In this document: in pieces, positions 19,323-28,400 of the stretch
Numbering within the stretch: position 1 is the first letter of the stretch
Layout of the letters: the number at the start of each line of letters is the position of its first letter
Made by a program: the position numbers and the translations under genes
Source of the DNA: Paraferrimonas sedimenticola
Lineage (GTDB): Bacteria > Pseudomonadota > Gammaproteobacteria > Enterobacterales > Shewanellaceae
Direction of reading: 5' to 3'
Length of the DNA: 64,000 bases
NCBI RefSeq assembly: GCF_002282855.1
Contig: NZ_NRIR01000009.1
Location: 62,001 to 126,000 of the forward strand
The notes under the pieces: generated by a model
Seen by the model: only the letters and a program-made list of their open reading frames with translations
What the model was told of the DNA's origin: nothing
Databases searched by the model: none

Positions 19323-19862
19323 CTATTTAATCAGGTTTAAGATGGGCTTAAATTCCGGCGCTCGACAATCTTCAACCATTTCATACAAACACATCTCAAC
19401 ACCGCTGATGGTGATTCCATTTTGACGCAAACGCTCAAACGCCAATTGCTTATTGGTTTCGGTGCGCGAAGCCACCGCATCACTGACCACATGCACATCG
19501 TATCCTTGTGCCTTTAAATCCAGCGAGCTTTGACACACGCAAATATGAGTCTCGATACCGCACACCAGTACTGACTCAACATCCAAGGCACTTAAGCGCT
19601 GGTTAAAGGCATTTTCGCCGCTGGCGCTAAACGCATATTTGATAATGGGCTCTTCACCACTGAGCAGTCCGGTTAGCTCTTCAACTGTGCCGCCGAGCTT
19701 TTCTGGGTTTTGTTCAAGCCACAAAATTGGTAGCCCCAGTGCTTGCGCGCCTTGAATCAACTTTTGGCAACCAGCAATCATGGCATCAGACCTGTCCACC
19801 AAGCGCGCCAACTTGCCTTGCACATCGATAAGCACTAACGCGGTTTTGTCTTTGTTAAGCAT
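19323..19862 (-). CDS. Isochorismatase-family cysteine hydrolase
   Basis: The 179-residue protein has the isochorismatase/nicotinamidase fold. It shows the N-terminal LVLIDVQ with the catalytic Asp, a Lys in IIKYAFSA, and the nucleophile region LVCGIETHICVCQSS. Relatives include YcaC-type hydrolases; the substrate is unknown. The start was placed at ATG 19862 because AGGGGG lies eight bases upstream. An upstream in-frame start would run into the phosphatase gene. It is 28 bases downstream of that gene and probably cotranscribed. Confidence 0.85.
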   Translation of the reverse strand: MLNKDKTALVLIDVQGKLARLVDRSDAMIAGCQKLIQGAQALGLPILWLEQNPEKLGGTVEELTGLLSGEEPIIKYAFSASGENAFNQRLSALDVESVLVCGIETHICVCQSSLDLKAQGYDVHVVSDAVASRTETNKQLAFERLRQNGITISGVEMCLYEMVEDCRAPEFKPILNLIK

Positions 19863-19890
19863 GCGAATTACCCCCTGAACTATCTTCTTT

Positions 19891-20358
19891 TTACTTGAGT
19901 TGTGACGCCAAATCTTCGGCGGCACTTTCGAGTAAGTCTAACACTCGCTCAAAGCCTGCATCGCCACCGTAATAAGGGTCTGGCACTTCATCGACTCCCG
20001 TTTGGCCGTACTGCAAAATCAGTCCTAACTTGTGTTGATATTGATCCGGACAACGACCAGAAAGATCCCGCAGATTCTGCTTGTCCGCCGCCAGAATCAT
20101 ATCAAACCGCTCGAAATCAGCGGCCACCACTTGGCGGGCCCTGTGTCCTTTGAAACTGTAGCCTCTTGCCTGACCGGCGGCCATACTACGAGGATCTGGC
20201 TTTTCGCCTTGATGGTAAGCAATGGTCCCAGCAGAATCGATTTCAGCCAACACCCCCTGCTCAGCAAACTTTTGTTTAAACACGGCTTCAGCAGTTGGGC
20301 TGCGGCAAATGTTGCCCATGCAGACAAACAATACGCTATTTATTTTTTTATAGTCCAT
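19891..20358 (-). CDS. Low-molecular-weight protein-tyrosine phosphatase
   Basis: The protein has the P-loop VCMGNICRSP (CX5R-S) directly at the N-terminus and the general-acid DP in VPDPYYGG near the C-terminus. Length (155-159 residues) fits the LMW-PTP family. Such enzymes dephosphorylate tyrosine, sometimes on exopolysaccharide kinases, but no kinase is near. ATG 20358 gives a usual N-terminus; GTG 20370 is an alternative. It leads the operon with the isochorismatase-like gene. The AT-rich island begins just upstream of it. Confidence 0.88.
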   Translation of the reverse strand: MDYKKINSVLFVCMGNICRSPTAEAVFKQKFAEQGVLAEIDSAGTIAYHQGEKPDPRSMAAGQARGYSFKGHRARQVVAADFERFDMILAADKQNLRDLSGRCPDQYQHKLGLILQYGQTGVDEVPDPYYGGDAGFERVLDLLESAAEDLASQLK

Positions 20359-20535
20359 ATTTTCAGACACTCATAAAATTTCCGCTAAGTAAACATACTA
20401 TTCAACTGTAAAAACCTTAACTTACTCAAGGATAAACTGATACCTCATCGCAATATTCTTTGGTTATTAGCTTCCAATTATTTAAAGCAAACTTTCATTC
20501 CTATACAAGGTTAAAGCTACAGCATTTAGTTCAAT

Positions 20536-21387
20536 TTATGGAAAAATCGTGTTGTGCTTGTTTTGTAGAAACTGGACAACACCGCGAGAATTCAACAACC
20601 CATGAAAAAAAATCGAGTACCAATTGTTTGGAGTGTCAAACTTCCTGTCATATTTAGATAATGCACTATTTATGTAACCCTCAAATTCTGCAACGGATTC
20701 TATGTTTTCATCTGGCAAGGTATGAATACTCAAACTTGGATCTTTAACAAGTGAGTCCCACTGTCCTTCCAGCCAGCAAATCAACCCTGAAGGTAATACG
20801 ACCTTTTCTGCATGAAACTTGATACTTTCAATTTCAGGGTGATAAGGCTGTGCATACTTAATTTCTATTTTAGCCATTGGGAACATTGGATCTTCAGATA
20901 TATCACAAGATATAATCCTTTGACTTAACACATTATCATAATACGGGTGTAGTACTCGTCTACTCCCATCCTTTAAGTTAGTGCGCCTTTTTATGTTGCA
21001 ATCACAAGCAGGCACTAGGTTTTTTGAATATATCGCGAATTCTGGGTAATCTTCTTTTGGAAATAAATGGTCTAGAGTTCCAGTGCCCAAAGAGCCGCAC
21101 ATAGGACAAATAATAGGCGATGATTCTCTTAGGTCTTTAATAAACTTTAAATCTTTTGGTGGCGACTTGTAGTTCTTCTTTAAACCATCCGCTAGATCAT
21201 CAGTAATGTTAACTGACGCAACATTGAATGCATTCCCACTGTTTGCATCATAATCTACATATCCATTGAGAATATTTTTCAGTTCGTTCTTTAGGTAAGG
21301 ATAGGTAGTTTCGCCTAAGCTGTCGTTATTGGAATTTGCTGTAGTTGTTTGTCTATCATCTGTTACTGGTAAAGCAAGCTTTTTCAA
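20536..21387 (-). CDS. HNH endonuclease, PtuB-like partner of the ATPase
   Basis: The 283-residue protein has an HNH/ββα-metal motif in the middle: CPMC (C94, C97), the DH pair (D106, H107), N123, then C128 and C130 and the downstream HPYYD (H147). The cysteine pairs probably bind a structural zinc. The first 80 and the last 130 residues have no recognisable domain. It begins with TTG at 21387, preceded by GGAGG seven bases upstream that lies in the last codons of the ATPase gene. The genes are separated by two bases, so translation is likely coupled. By architecture and pairing it resembles PtuB, the nuclease of Septu defence systems; the defence role is inferred. Confidence 0.75.
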   Translation of the reverse strand: MKKLALPVTDDRQTTTANSNNDSLGETTYPYLKNELKNILNGYVDYDANSGNAFNVASVNITDDLADGLKKNYKSPPKDLKFIKDLRESSPIICPMCGSLGTGTLDHLFPKEDYPEFAIYSKNLVPACDCNIKRRTNLKDGSRRVLHPYYDNVLSQRIISCDISEDPMFPMAKIEIKYAQPYHPEIESIKFHAEKVVLPSGLICWLEGQWDSLVKDPSLSIHTLPDENIESVAEFEGYINSALSKYDRKFDTPNNWYSIFFHGLLNSRGVVQFLQNKHNTIFP

Positions 21388-21389
21388 AA

Positions 21390-23012
21390 TTATGCCTCCA
21401 TCATGCGCTTCAGTCGCATCAAGGCTGACAGTGAAATTTCATTACCAAACTGTTCTTCTATCTCTGTAAATCTTCTGCTTTTCACATTGTTGTAGAGCTT
21501 CTTTGAAAGTCTTATTTCAGTGTCTTCTTGAAAAATAAACTGTGAAATAGAATCTACTGTTGCACCAAATGTTGGTAACCTGGGCCTATCGGTCACCAAT
21601 CTATTATCTGATAATGAGAGAACTGCTACTTGTTCATTAGGTACTTCACGAACAAAGTAGGCTGAATGAGTAGCAATAAGAGCCTGAGAGCCTGTTTTTT
21701 CTAGTAAGAAGTCTAGTAGACCTATGAAATCAACAATCATGTTTGGATGCATGTGTGTTTCAGGTTCATCCATCAATACAAATGTACCATTTTCAATGAA
21801 CAAGCAACTCAGCAAGGCAAACTTAAAGAAGGTTAATTGACCACTACTAAGCGGGTAAAAACCATCGCCCCTTTTTACTTTAGGATCTAAGTTAGGTTCA
21901 ATAGTTGCCCAATGGTCCAAAATGTCCTTTTCTCCACTCCCAGTTAAAAACATGGATAAGCTCAGAAATCGTTCCGACTTTAATTGAATACAAATATTAC
22001 TTGTGCCTAAGCCAGCTTGCTCTAGTGAATCTAAAAAAAGCTCCTTACGCGAGTATCCACCAATCTCATCTTCACTTCTTGCTAATTGTACTAGGCAATC
22101 GCCAATATTATGTGTTCCTTTGCGCGTGAGGGTTAAGCGTCGATAATATAGTTTTTGCGTCTTCCTTCTCTCTGGTGGAAATGTATTTGCGGTTTCTCCA
22201 GGTGTCGCTATCGCGATAATTCGGTTGATGAGAGGTCGATTGCCTTCAGCATCAACCAATGATAGTCCGTTATCTTTGTATTGAAGTGCACTCCGACAAA
22301 ACGCTTTTAGTGATTCGCTTTTACCAACCCCATTCTTACCTATAAGTATGAATATTCGTTTAGGCACAACACTTTGGTGGTTGTATTCTAACAACAGTTG
22401 GTGAGGTTCTTCAAAACCATCAAGTTGAAATTCAAGTTTTAACTTGCTAGTTATCGCACTATCATTTTTTAGCTCTTCACCAATGACAATACTGTCTGCA
22501 TTGTGATAAGCGAAGAATGGTTCAGAGTTACGCATAAAACCAAGTTTGAATACTTCAGTATTAATGGCTTTTCTGACCCAACCCTCATCAGTATCTTTAT
22601 AATGAGAGAGATCGTTTACTGAACGTAAAAATAGTTCAACTCCTTCACGGCCAAACTCGTCGTACAGGTCTCGGTAACTTTGCATGTTAGGCAGCAAAGT
22701 AAAAAATGGAGGAAGGTCTTCTGCGAAAACAGCCTCTTGTTCCATCTTTTGTATATGCCCAGATAATGTTTCCCTTCTATCGTAAAATAGCTGCGCCTTG
22801 TCTTCCTCTATATCATCAGGAGCGATAAAACCGATTAACATTGAGCCAGCCATAGGCCTTAGCTTTTCAGATAGACAAACCTTAAATTCACAACGGATTT
22901 TAAACCCGAAGTCATTCCATGATGTCTCGGCAGGTGAGATGACTACTTGACCAGGCAATGGTAGGTGCTCAGCGCTTGTATTTAGGCTAAATAAAACTTG
23001 AAGCCGTTCCAT
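21390..23012 (-). CDS. ABC-type AAA ATPase, PtuA-like (Septu-type defence)
   Basis: The 540-residue protein has Walker A GKNGVGKS (225-232), an ABC signature LSSGQ (388-392), Walker B FVLMDE (411-416) followed by PETHMHP, and a switch histidine in IATHS (H449). This is the SMC/RecF/OLD-like ABC ATPase layout seen in Septu PtuA and in retron-associated ATPases. The 220 residues before Walker A are novel to me. No TOPRIM domain follows, which argues against an OLD nuclease. AAGGGAG stands four bases before the ATG. It heads a two-gene operon with the HNH nuclease. In Septu, ATPase and nuclease form a complex that restricts phage; that function here is inferred. Confidence 0.78.
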   Translation of the reverse strand: MERLQVLFSLNTSAEHLPLPGQVVISPAETSWNDFGFKIRCEFKVCLSEKLRPMAGSMLIGFIAPDDIEEDKAQLFYDRRETLSGHIQKMEQEAVFAEDLPPFFTLLPNMQSYRDLYDEFGREGVELFLRSVNDLSHYKDTDEGWVRKAINTEVFKLGFMRNSEPFFAYHNADSIVIGEELKNDSAITSKLKLEFQLDGFEEPHQLLLEYNHQSVVPKRIFILIGKNGVGKSESLKAFCRSALQYKDNGLSLVDAEGNRPLINRIIAIATPGETANTFPPERRKTQKLYYRRLTLTRKGTHNIGDCLVQLARSEDEIGGYSRKELFLDSLEQAGLGTSNICIQLKSERFLSLSMFLTGSGEKDILDHWATIEPNLDPKVKRGDGFYPLSSGQLTFFKFALLSCLFIENGTFVLMDEPETHMHPNMIVDFIGLLDFLLEKTGSQALIATHSAYFVREVPNEQVAVLSLSDNRLVTDRPRLPTFGATVDSISQFIFQEDTEIRLSKKLYNNVKSRRFTEIEEQFGNEISLSALMRLKRMMEA

Positions 23013-23050
23013 AAAACTCCCTTGTAATGACTCATATCTCTCTCGCGATT

Positions 23051-23084
23051 CAAAAAAGGCCCGTAACCTAGGGTCACGAGCCTT
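23051..23084 (-). terminator. Terminator of the S9 peptidase gene
   Basis: On the minus strand a hairpin closed by AAGGC/GCCTT (23084-23080 and 23060-23056), with inner paired blocks and single mismatches, runs into six Ts (complement of 23052-23057). It begins six bases after the peptidase stop codon and separates it from the ATPase gene. Confidence 0.7.
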
Positions 23085-23089
23085 GTTGT

Positions 23090-25561
23090 TTACTTACCCA
23101 TTTCCGAATCTGGGTACAGGCTCTGCCACCACTCTGGCTGCTCTTTTAGGTGCAAGTCAAACCAGGCAAGCGTCGCATCCCACCAATCAAAGCGCGCTTG
23201 GCGGCCATTGATATGGTGATCCTGACCGTTAAACTCGATCAACTCTACCGGCTTATCCAGTAATTTCAGCGCCGTATATAGATAATGGCTTTCCGCCACC
23301 GGAACATTGGTATCGGCATTACCGTGCAACAGTAGCAAAGGTGTATTGATCTTATCGGCGTGATATAGCGGGCTTTGCTCTACGTACAGCTCCTTGTTAT
23401 TCCAAGGGAAGCTGCCACGACTAGCGATACCTGAGTAACCATAGCCCCACCAACCATAACCCCAGTAAGCCGACAAGTTGGAGATACCAGCGTGGGCCAT
23501 AGAAGCGGCAAAGATGTCAGTTTTGGTGGCCAAGTACATGGTCATAAAGCCACCGTAGGAAGCACCCATGTTACCAACGCGCTTAGGATCCACATACGGA
23601 TGCGCCTTCAGGAAAGCCTTGGTACCGGCGATGATGTCATCAGCACTGTACTTGCCCCAGGCGTTCACATGGCGTCCAGAGAACTCCTGACCATAGCCAG
23701 TAGCACCATTGGGTTGTAGCACATACACCACATAGCCTTGCGCCGCCCACAGATTAAACGGCCAGCGACCGGTAAAGCTGCGGGTGACCGGCGAGGTACC
23801 GCCGTAGTAATACACCAGTGCTGGGTATTGTTTATCGGCGTCGAAATCCGCTGGGTAGTAGACGCGACCATCAATCTCATGACCTAGCTCATTGGTAAAA
23901 TCAAAGTCCTTGATTTCACCCAGTTTGCGATTGCTATAGGCAATGGCTTGACTGTCAAACAGAGGTTTTTTGCGCTGGTTGCTTAACTGCATATTGAACG
24001 CTTTTTGTGGCACGGTAGCCGAGGTGCCGGCATAGGCGACATTGGCCTTGCTCAAATCGCTGGCAACGCTGTAGCTATTCACCACATCCACATCAGTTTT
24101 AAGACGTTGGAAGCGCTTTTTGCTCAAATCAAACCAATACAGCTGCGAGCGGTCTTGGTCGGTTACTTTAACCACCAAATCGTCGTTTTTCAGTTTTTGG
24201 ATCTCGCCAATGGCTGGCGCAAACTCTTTGCTCAGCGCACTAACATTGCCCTGATTGTCACGCCAGTAAAGCTGGCCATCGTAATCATTCACCACCAAGT
24301 CTTCGGCTGACTTACCCAGACCTTTCATGAAGTTGGGGCCTGCTTGCAGGTAAATACCATCTTCGGCATAAGTGGCACCGCCAAAGGTGCGATACTCACC
24401 TATCAGAGTTTCCTCAAGGGTCGATAAATCCAACTCGATAAGTTGAGACAAGCTGTGCGCTGGCTCTTTGTAGTCCACAGGCGTGCGCGATAGCAGCAGT
24501 TTACCGCGCTGTGCATCCGCATCTAACAGATAATTACTCAGCGGGTTGTTGGTCAGTTGGCGCATCATGCCTGAGACGACATCCAGCTGGTACAACTGAG
24601 TGTGATTGCGCCAGTAGCTCCAGCGGTCTTGCAGCGCATTCAGACGCTTATTGGTGGCTTTGTCATCGGCTTTAAACGGGGTATCCCAGCTCACCAACAA
24701 GCTGTTGTCGTTATACCAATGCAGACCCGACACTGACTCAAGCCCTTGCGCCAGAGTAGTGATTTCAAGAGTCTTCAGGTTCATTGTGTGAACTTGCTTG
24801 TCAGCGAAGAAAGCAAATTGCTCGCTATCGCCAGACCAAGCAATGGCGCTTGGACGCTGGCTCGACCAAGCGTATACGCGTTGATTGTCTTTAACTCGAA
24901 CTAACTCGGTAGTTTTAACCGCTTTATCGCCCTTGCTGGCTTGATACTCGGTTTTGGTCATTATCAGGTATTGGCCATTGGGTGAGAGCGAGAAGCCGCC
25001 TACAGTGGGCGCATCAAACAACAGCTCGGCCGACACCCTTTGCTTACCTTCAGACGATAACGCTAGTTGGTCATTGTCGGTTTTGCCTTGCCAATCAAGC
25101 GACAATTCGCTGTCTTCGGTGCGGCCATCGGCCAAAATCAACAAGTGATAGTCGCCGTTTCGCAAGCTAAGCTCGACTTCCTCCCCTGCTCCGACTTTCT
25201 CACCGTTCAAATACACTTGCGCCGCGTCCAAACCGCTAAGCGTCAAGCTACCTTGAGTAAAGCGCTCGGTGCTGATTTGGGTTTGATACGCCACCCAACC
25301 TTTGGCGTCACTGGTGTTCACCGCTTGCCACTTTTGCGTCTGGCCAAACAAATCAAGGCTTGAGGCTGTGTGAGACTGATACAAATGACGAGCAATATTG
25401 GCAGTCAAGGCATCGGCGTGTTTGCCTTCAGATAGGGTCTGAGCGCTAGCCGAAGTGATCGGGCCTAGCTGAGTCATTTTGCTTTTATCCAGTTCAGCTG
25501 TCAAAGCGCTGCCGGATAGGGCCAGCGCTAGTGCGCTGCCAAGCAGTGTCAGAGATTTCAT
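23090..25561 (-). CDS. Secreted S9 family peptidase (prolyl oligopeptidase/DPP-like)
   Basis: The 823-residue protein has a signal peptide (LTLLGSALALALSGSALTA), an N-terminal region with a beta-sandwich-like portion, a beta-propeller, and a C-terminal alpha/beta-hydrolase with the S9 triad: S668 in GASYGG, D750 in HGNADTNVP and H782 in GQDHH. S9 enzymes cleave peptides, often after proline. Location is predicted periplasmic or extracellular. A glycine/aromatic segment (YWGYGWWGYGYSG) follows the nucleophile, as in related bacterial members. AAGGA lies six bases before the ATG. It is a single gene with its own terminator. Confidence 0.9.
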   Translation of the reverse strand: MKSLTLLGSALALALSGSALTAELDKSKMTQLGPITSASAQTLSEGKHADALTANIARHLYQSHTASSLDLFGQTQKWQAVNTSDAKGWVAYQTQISTERFTQGSLTLSGLDAAQVYLNGEKVGAGEEVELSLRNGDYHLLILADGRTEDSELSLDWQGKTDNDQLALSSEGKQRVSAELLFDAPTVGGFSLSPNGQYLIMTKTEYQASKGDKAVKTTELVRVKDNQRVYAWSSQRPSAIAWSGDSEQFAFFADKQVHTMNLKTLEITTLAQGLESVSGLHWYNDNSLLVSWDTPFKADDKATNKRLNALQDRWSYWRNHTQLYQLDVVSGMMRQLTNNPLSNYLLDADAQRGKLLLSRTPVDYKEPAHSLSQLIELDLSTLEETLIGEYRTFGGATYAEDGIYLQAGPNFMKGLGKSAEDLVVNDYDGQLYWRDNQGNVSALSKEFAPAIGEIQKLKNDDLVVKVTDQDRSQLYWFDLSKKRFQRLKTDVDVVNSYSVASDLSKANVAYAGTSATVPQKAFNMQLSNQRKKPLFDSQAIAYSNRKLGEIKDFDFTNELGHEIDGRVYYPADFDADKQYPALVYYYGGTSPVTRSFTGRWPFNLWAAQGYVVYVLQPNGATGYGQEFSGRHVNAWGKYSADDIIAGTKAFLKAHPYVDPKRVGNMGASYGGFMTMYLATKTDIFAASMAHAGISNLSAYWGYGWWGYGYSGIASRGSFPWNNKELYVEQSPLYHADKINTPLLLLHGNADTNVPVAESHYLYTALKLLDKPVELIEFNGQDHHINGRQARFDWWDATLAWFDLHLKEQPEWWQSLYPDSEMGK

Positions 25562-25711
25562 TGGGGTTCCTTGTTATTGTTTTTTCAGGGATTGACCCTG
25601 TTAAGGATGCTGACTCAGTTTGGCAAAGCTGGCGGCAAAATGCATGGCTTTTTTGAAGTGCGTTAGTCGGCCAATTGTTACAAGGCTTATTCAATCAGGG
25701 GTTATTCGGTG

Positions 25712-25746
25712 CAAAAAGAATAGCCAGCGCTGATGCGCTGGCTATT
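25712..25746 (-). terminator. Terminator of the sortase operon
   Basis: A perfect 12-base stem (25719-25730 with 25735-25746) with a four-base loop is followed on the minus strand by CTTTTTG. It lies seven bases after the sortase stop codon. Confidence 0.9.
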
Positions 25747-25752
25747 TAGTGG

Positions 25753-26403
25753 TTAAAAGCGATACTCCCTTGGCCTTAGTTCGTCTATGTCGACTCTTGC
25801 CACCACTGGATATACCCGTTTAGCCGTCACCAGATACCTAAGCTCGCCACCCACCGAAGTGGCATCGAAGGGATAACAGGTGACTAACTGCAAGCGCTCT
25901 TCTCCCACCTGCCCTAACAAGTCGCCGCGACTTTGGTGAACCACTTGTATCGACTCTACTAGATAGTCCTCGACCTGACGGTCGGCACCCAACCATTGGA
26001 TGCGATCGTCAACCTTGAGCGTTTCAAGGCCGGCAAAGTGAGTGTCCTTGTGGCCAAACACCACTTTGTTCGCCTGACTGTTGCTCGCCTGTCCCAGCCA
26101 CAAGCCAGGACCAAAGGCTAGGTTGCGACCGCTTGCGCCAGCTAACACCAACAGCGATTGCTGTGTGTCTGGGAAACTCAATTTAGCCACCGGATGAGTA
26201 TCTGCCCATGACCATGGCTTAGTGGCTTTGCCCGTTTCTAGCTGTTGTTGCCAAGCGCTTTCTAGCAGCCATTGAGCGGCATAAGCTTTGGCCTGCAAAT
26301 AGCCCCCATTGAACATCAGCCCAATTCCTACAGTCAGAGTTAACGCCAAGCCTACCAATTGTTTGCGACGCTTGTTTTGGTGACTCACCTGTTTACGACT
26401 CAT
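25753..26403 (-). CDS. Class GN sortase (Pds system)
   Basis: The 216-residue transpeptidase has one N-terminal membrane anchor (LVGLALTLTVGIGLMF) and a sortase fold with the catalytic triad H118 (FGHKDTHF), C176 (LVTCYPF) and R189 (ELRYLV). Sortases cleave an LPxTG-like signal and transfer the protein to an acceptor; class GN is the Gram-negative type, with a single dedicated substrate encoded next door. The start is ATG 26403, with AGGAGG five bases upstream and an ATGA overlap with the target gene's stop. A start 30 bases further out would lie inside that gene. The acceptor in these outer-membrane bacteria is not known. Confidence 0.93.
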   Translation of the reverse strand: MSRKQVSHQNKRRKQLVGLALTLTVGIGLMFNGGYLQAKAYAAQWLLESAWQQQLETGKATKPWSWADTHPVAKLSFPDTQQSLLVLAGASGRNLAFGPGLWLGQASNSQANKVVFGHKDTHFAGLETLKVDDRIQWLGADRQVEDYLVESIQVVHQSRGDLLGQVGEERLQLVTCYPFDATSVGGELRYLVTAKRVYPVVARVDIDELRPREYRF

Positions 26404-28391
26404 AGAAACCTCCTGCGTCCAGCGCGCAACCAAAGCCCAGATAGCAATACCAGCGCCAGTCCCAGCATGAGTTGCAAGTCAGAGCCCAAGCCAGTCTGTG
26501 GCATGGTTTGCATGTTCCACCCTGCTGGCATATGAGGTTTTATTTTTTGCTCCCAAGCTTCCTCGATGTTTCGCGGCGTTTTATCCACGGCGACTAAGCT
26601 GGTTTGCGAGGAGACTAGGCCGTGCGCCAATGCTAGCTCGAGCGTTTTATTGTCTCTTGCCTGCTGGTCGAGACTCCAGTCGAGCGCCAAACTATCAATC
26701 TGATCCTTGGCCCATAACTTGTTGATGCCTTGCCCTTGACTTAGTGAGATAGCATCCACATCGACCCACTGTTGCCAACGCCCAAACATGCTAGTGCCTT
26801 CGATGAGCATTTGTTGCACACCTGGCGGAATAACAAAACTGGTCACCAGCGGCATGCCAAAGTACAAGTCCGGTAAAGGATTCGGCCAAGATTGCACCGG
26901 CTGGCCATTACCCCAGCTGATGCGCAAGTCGCGCAGCGCCGGATACGCTAGTTGGTCAAACAGCGCTCGCATTTGCGCTTCAACTTGGTCAATCGCGCCT
27001 ATGTATCGATAGCTACCACGGCCCACCCAAGCGGCGCGAGACATAAAATAGCCGTTTGGCGCCGAGCCAATGCCCACGGTAAACAACCGCGATTGGCCCA
27101 ATTGGGTTCTGATTTTCATCAGTAAGCTATCCTCAAAACCGATAGCCCCATCGGTTAAAAACACCAACTGTTTTAGCGACTCGCCATCGCTTTTTAAGTG
27201 CATCGCCGCATCAAAAGCCAAATGCATGTTGGTGCCTCCATCGGCTTGCAACCCACTTACAAACCGACGGGCAGCGTTGAGCTCAAACGCACTGGCTTCA
27301 ACCGAGCTCTGTCGAAATAGCTGAACGCCGCTGCTAAAAGCAATCACGTTAAAGCTATCCTGAGCGCTCAGTTGATTCAGCCCATAAATCAACGCCGCTT
27401 TGGCCTGTTCGATGGAGCTTCCTGACATAGAACCGGACACATCCAAGACAAACACAACCTCGCGAGCCAAGCGCTGCCTATCGGCCAACTCTGGACTGGC
27501 CGGAAACAGCATTAACAGACCGTACTCCTTCCCTTCATGGCGCTGACGCAACAACTGCGCCTGCGGCATCTCACCCAATCTAGGACTCCAATTCAGCACA
27601 AAATCCTTATCGGCAACGGCCTGCTCCGCCAACTGAATCGTCCAGCCACCATTGGGCTTGGCTTGTTTTTCGATGTCGTGATAACGGCTTGTGAGGCTGG
27701 CCAACTCAAACCCCGGGGCAAAATCCATGCTAAGGTTCCAACCCAAACTCGGTGTGCTGTCACCGCGAGTACTTGGAGCCAACAACATACTGGGGTGATA
27801 GCGCGGCGCCACTACCGTGGGAAATCTCAACTCAAATTGGCCGTTGATAAATGCGGTTGTTTGTTGGTACTCAATGCGGACAGATACGGTTTCACCTGGA
27901 GCAATATGCGCCACCTTGGTTTGAAACACATTGGGTTTGTGCTGCCTTACTAAGCTGGCACTTTTGCCCTCGGCCTTGGCCTGTTCGAAACTTGCCTCGG
28001 CTTGGCGCTTTTCTTGGATCTCACCTTCAATTAAACGCTCACCGATGCGCAATTGCATTCGATCGACTGCTGCGTTTTCGGGCAGCGGAAACTGATAGCG
28101 TCCGTGCACCCAGACATCGCTGGTATTGCGAAATTGCTGGGTGACAGTGACTCGATTAACCACACCTGAGACTTGCATCTCGACATCAGTATTAAGCAGT
28201 AAGCTCTCAAATTCGTCGTTATCGGTTGGCAGTCCTTGCGCTAAAGGTGTTAGCCATAGGGATGGCGTCTCTTGGACGCCATCCACACTGGCGTGGGCTG
28301 CCAGGCTTGGCATCAGCCAAGCCACTAGCAGCCAACCCAAGGCGTAGACCAGCACTAAAGCACGCAGCCATTGCTTGATAAAGCCAGTCAT
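26400..28391 (-). CDS. Marine proteobacterial sortase target protein (VIT + VWA, MPQTG tail)
   Basis: The 663-residue protein has a signal/anchor segment (about 10-32), a VIT domain (about 65-190, with NVFQTKVAHIAPGE), a von Willebrand A domain with a MIDAS DVSGSMS (D317, S319, S321), and a C-terminal sorting signal MPQTG (630-634), hydrophobic stretch and RRR. It resembles inter-alpha-trypsin inhibitor heavy chains. The VWA domain suggests metal-dependent adhesion to a surface ligand. It is the predicted sole substrate of the adjoining sortase. AAGGAGG four bases before the ATG overlaps the TAA stop of pdsO, so the three genes are tightly coupled. It ends in ATGA with the sortase start. Confidence 0.93.
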   Translation of the reverse strand: MTGFIKQWLRALVLVYALGWLLVAWLMPSLAAHASVDGVQETPSLWLTPLAQGLPTDNDEFESLLLNTDVEMQVSGVVNRVTVTQQFRNTSDVWVHGRYQFPLPENAAVDRMQLRIGERLIEGEIQEKRQAEASFEQAKAEGKSASLVRQHKPNVFQTKVAHIAPGETVSVRIEYQQTTAFINGQFELRFPTVVAPRYHPSMLLAPSTRGDSTPSLGWNLSMDFAPGFELASLTSRYHDIEKQAKPNGGWTIQLAEQAVADKDFVLNWSPRLGEMPQAQLLRQRHEGKEYGLLMLFPASPELADRQRLAREVVFVLDVSGSMSGSSIEQAKAALIYGLNQLSAQDSFNVIAFSSGVQLFRQSSVEASAFELNAARRFVSGLQADGGTNMHLAFDAAMHLKSDGESLKQLVFLTDGAIGFEDSLLMKIRTQLGQSRLFTVGIGSAPNGYFMSRAAWVGRGSYRYIGAIDQVEAQMRALFDQLAYPALRDLRISWGNGQPVQSWPNPLPDLYFGMPLVTSFVIPPGVQQMLIEGTSMFGRWQQWVDVDAISLSQGQGINKLWAKDQIDSLALDWSLDQQARDNKTLELALAHGLVSSQTSLVAVDKTPRNIEEAWEQKIKPHMPAGWNMQTMPQTGLGSDLQLMLGLALVLLSGLWLRAGRRRFL

Positions 28392-28400
28392 AACGCCTCC

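Larger units (their letters stand above)
20400..23050. other. AT-rich acquired island holding the ATPase/HNH gene pair
   Basis: Base composition drops inside this segment: two 60-base lines I counted (from 21541 and 22441) give 43% and 37% G+C, against 50-52% for lines at 19561 and 23701. Both genes sit on the minus strand. The right edge abuts the terminator of the S9 peptidase gene. The left edge is 165 bases of AT-rich non-coding sequence before the phosphatase gene. I see no integrase, transposase, tRNA or obvious flanking direct repeat. Boundaries are approximate. Confidence 0.6.

Noticed and set aside
20460-20657. Small plus-strand cysteine-containing frame at the edge of the island
   Set aside because: It overlaps the 3' end of the HNH gene on the opposite strand and has no ribosome binding site or family resemblance.
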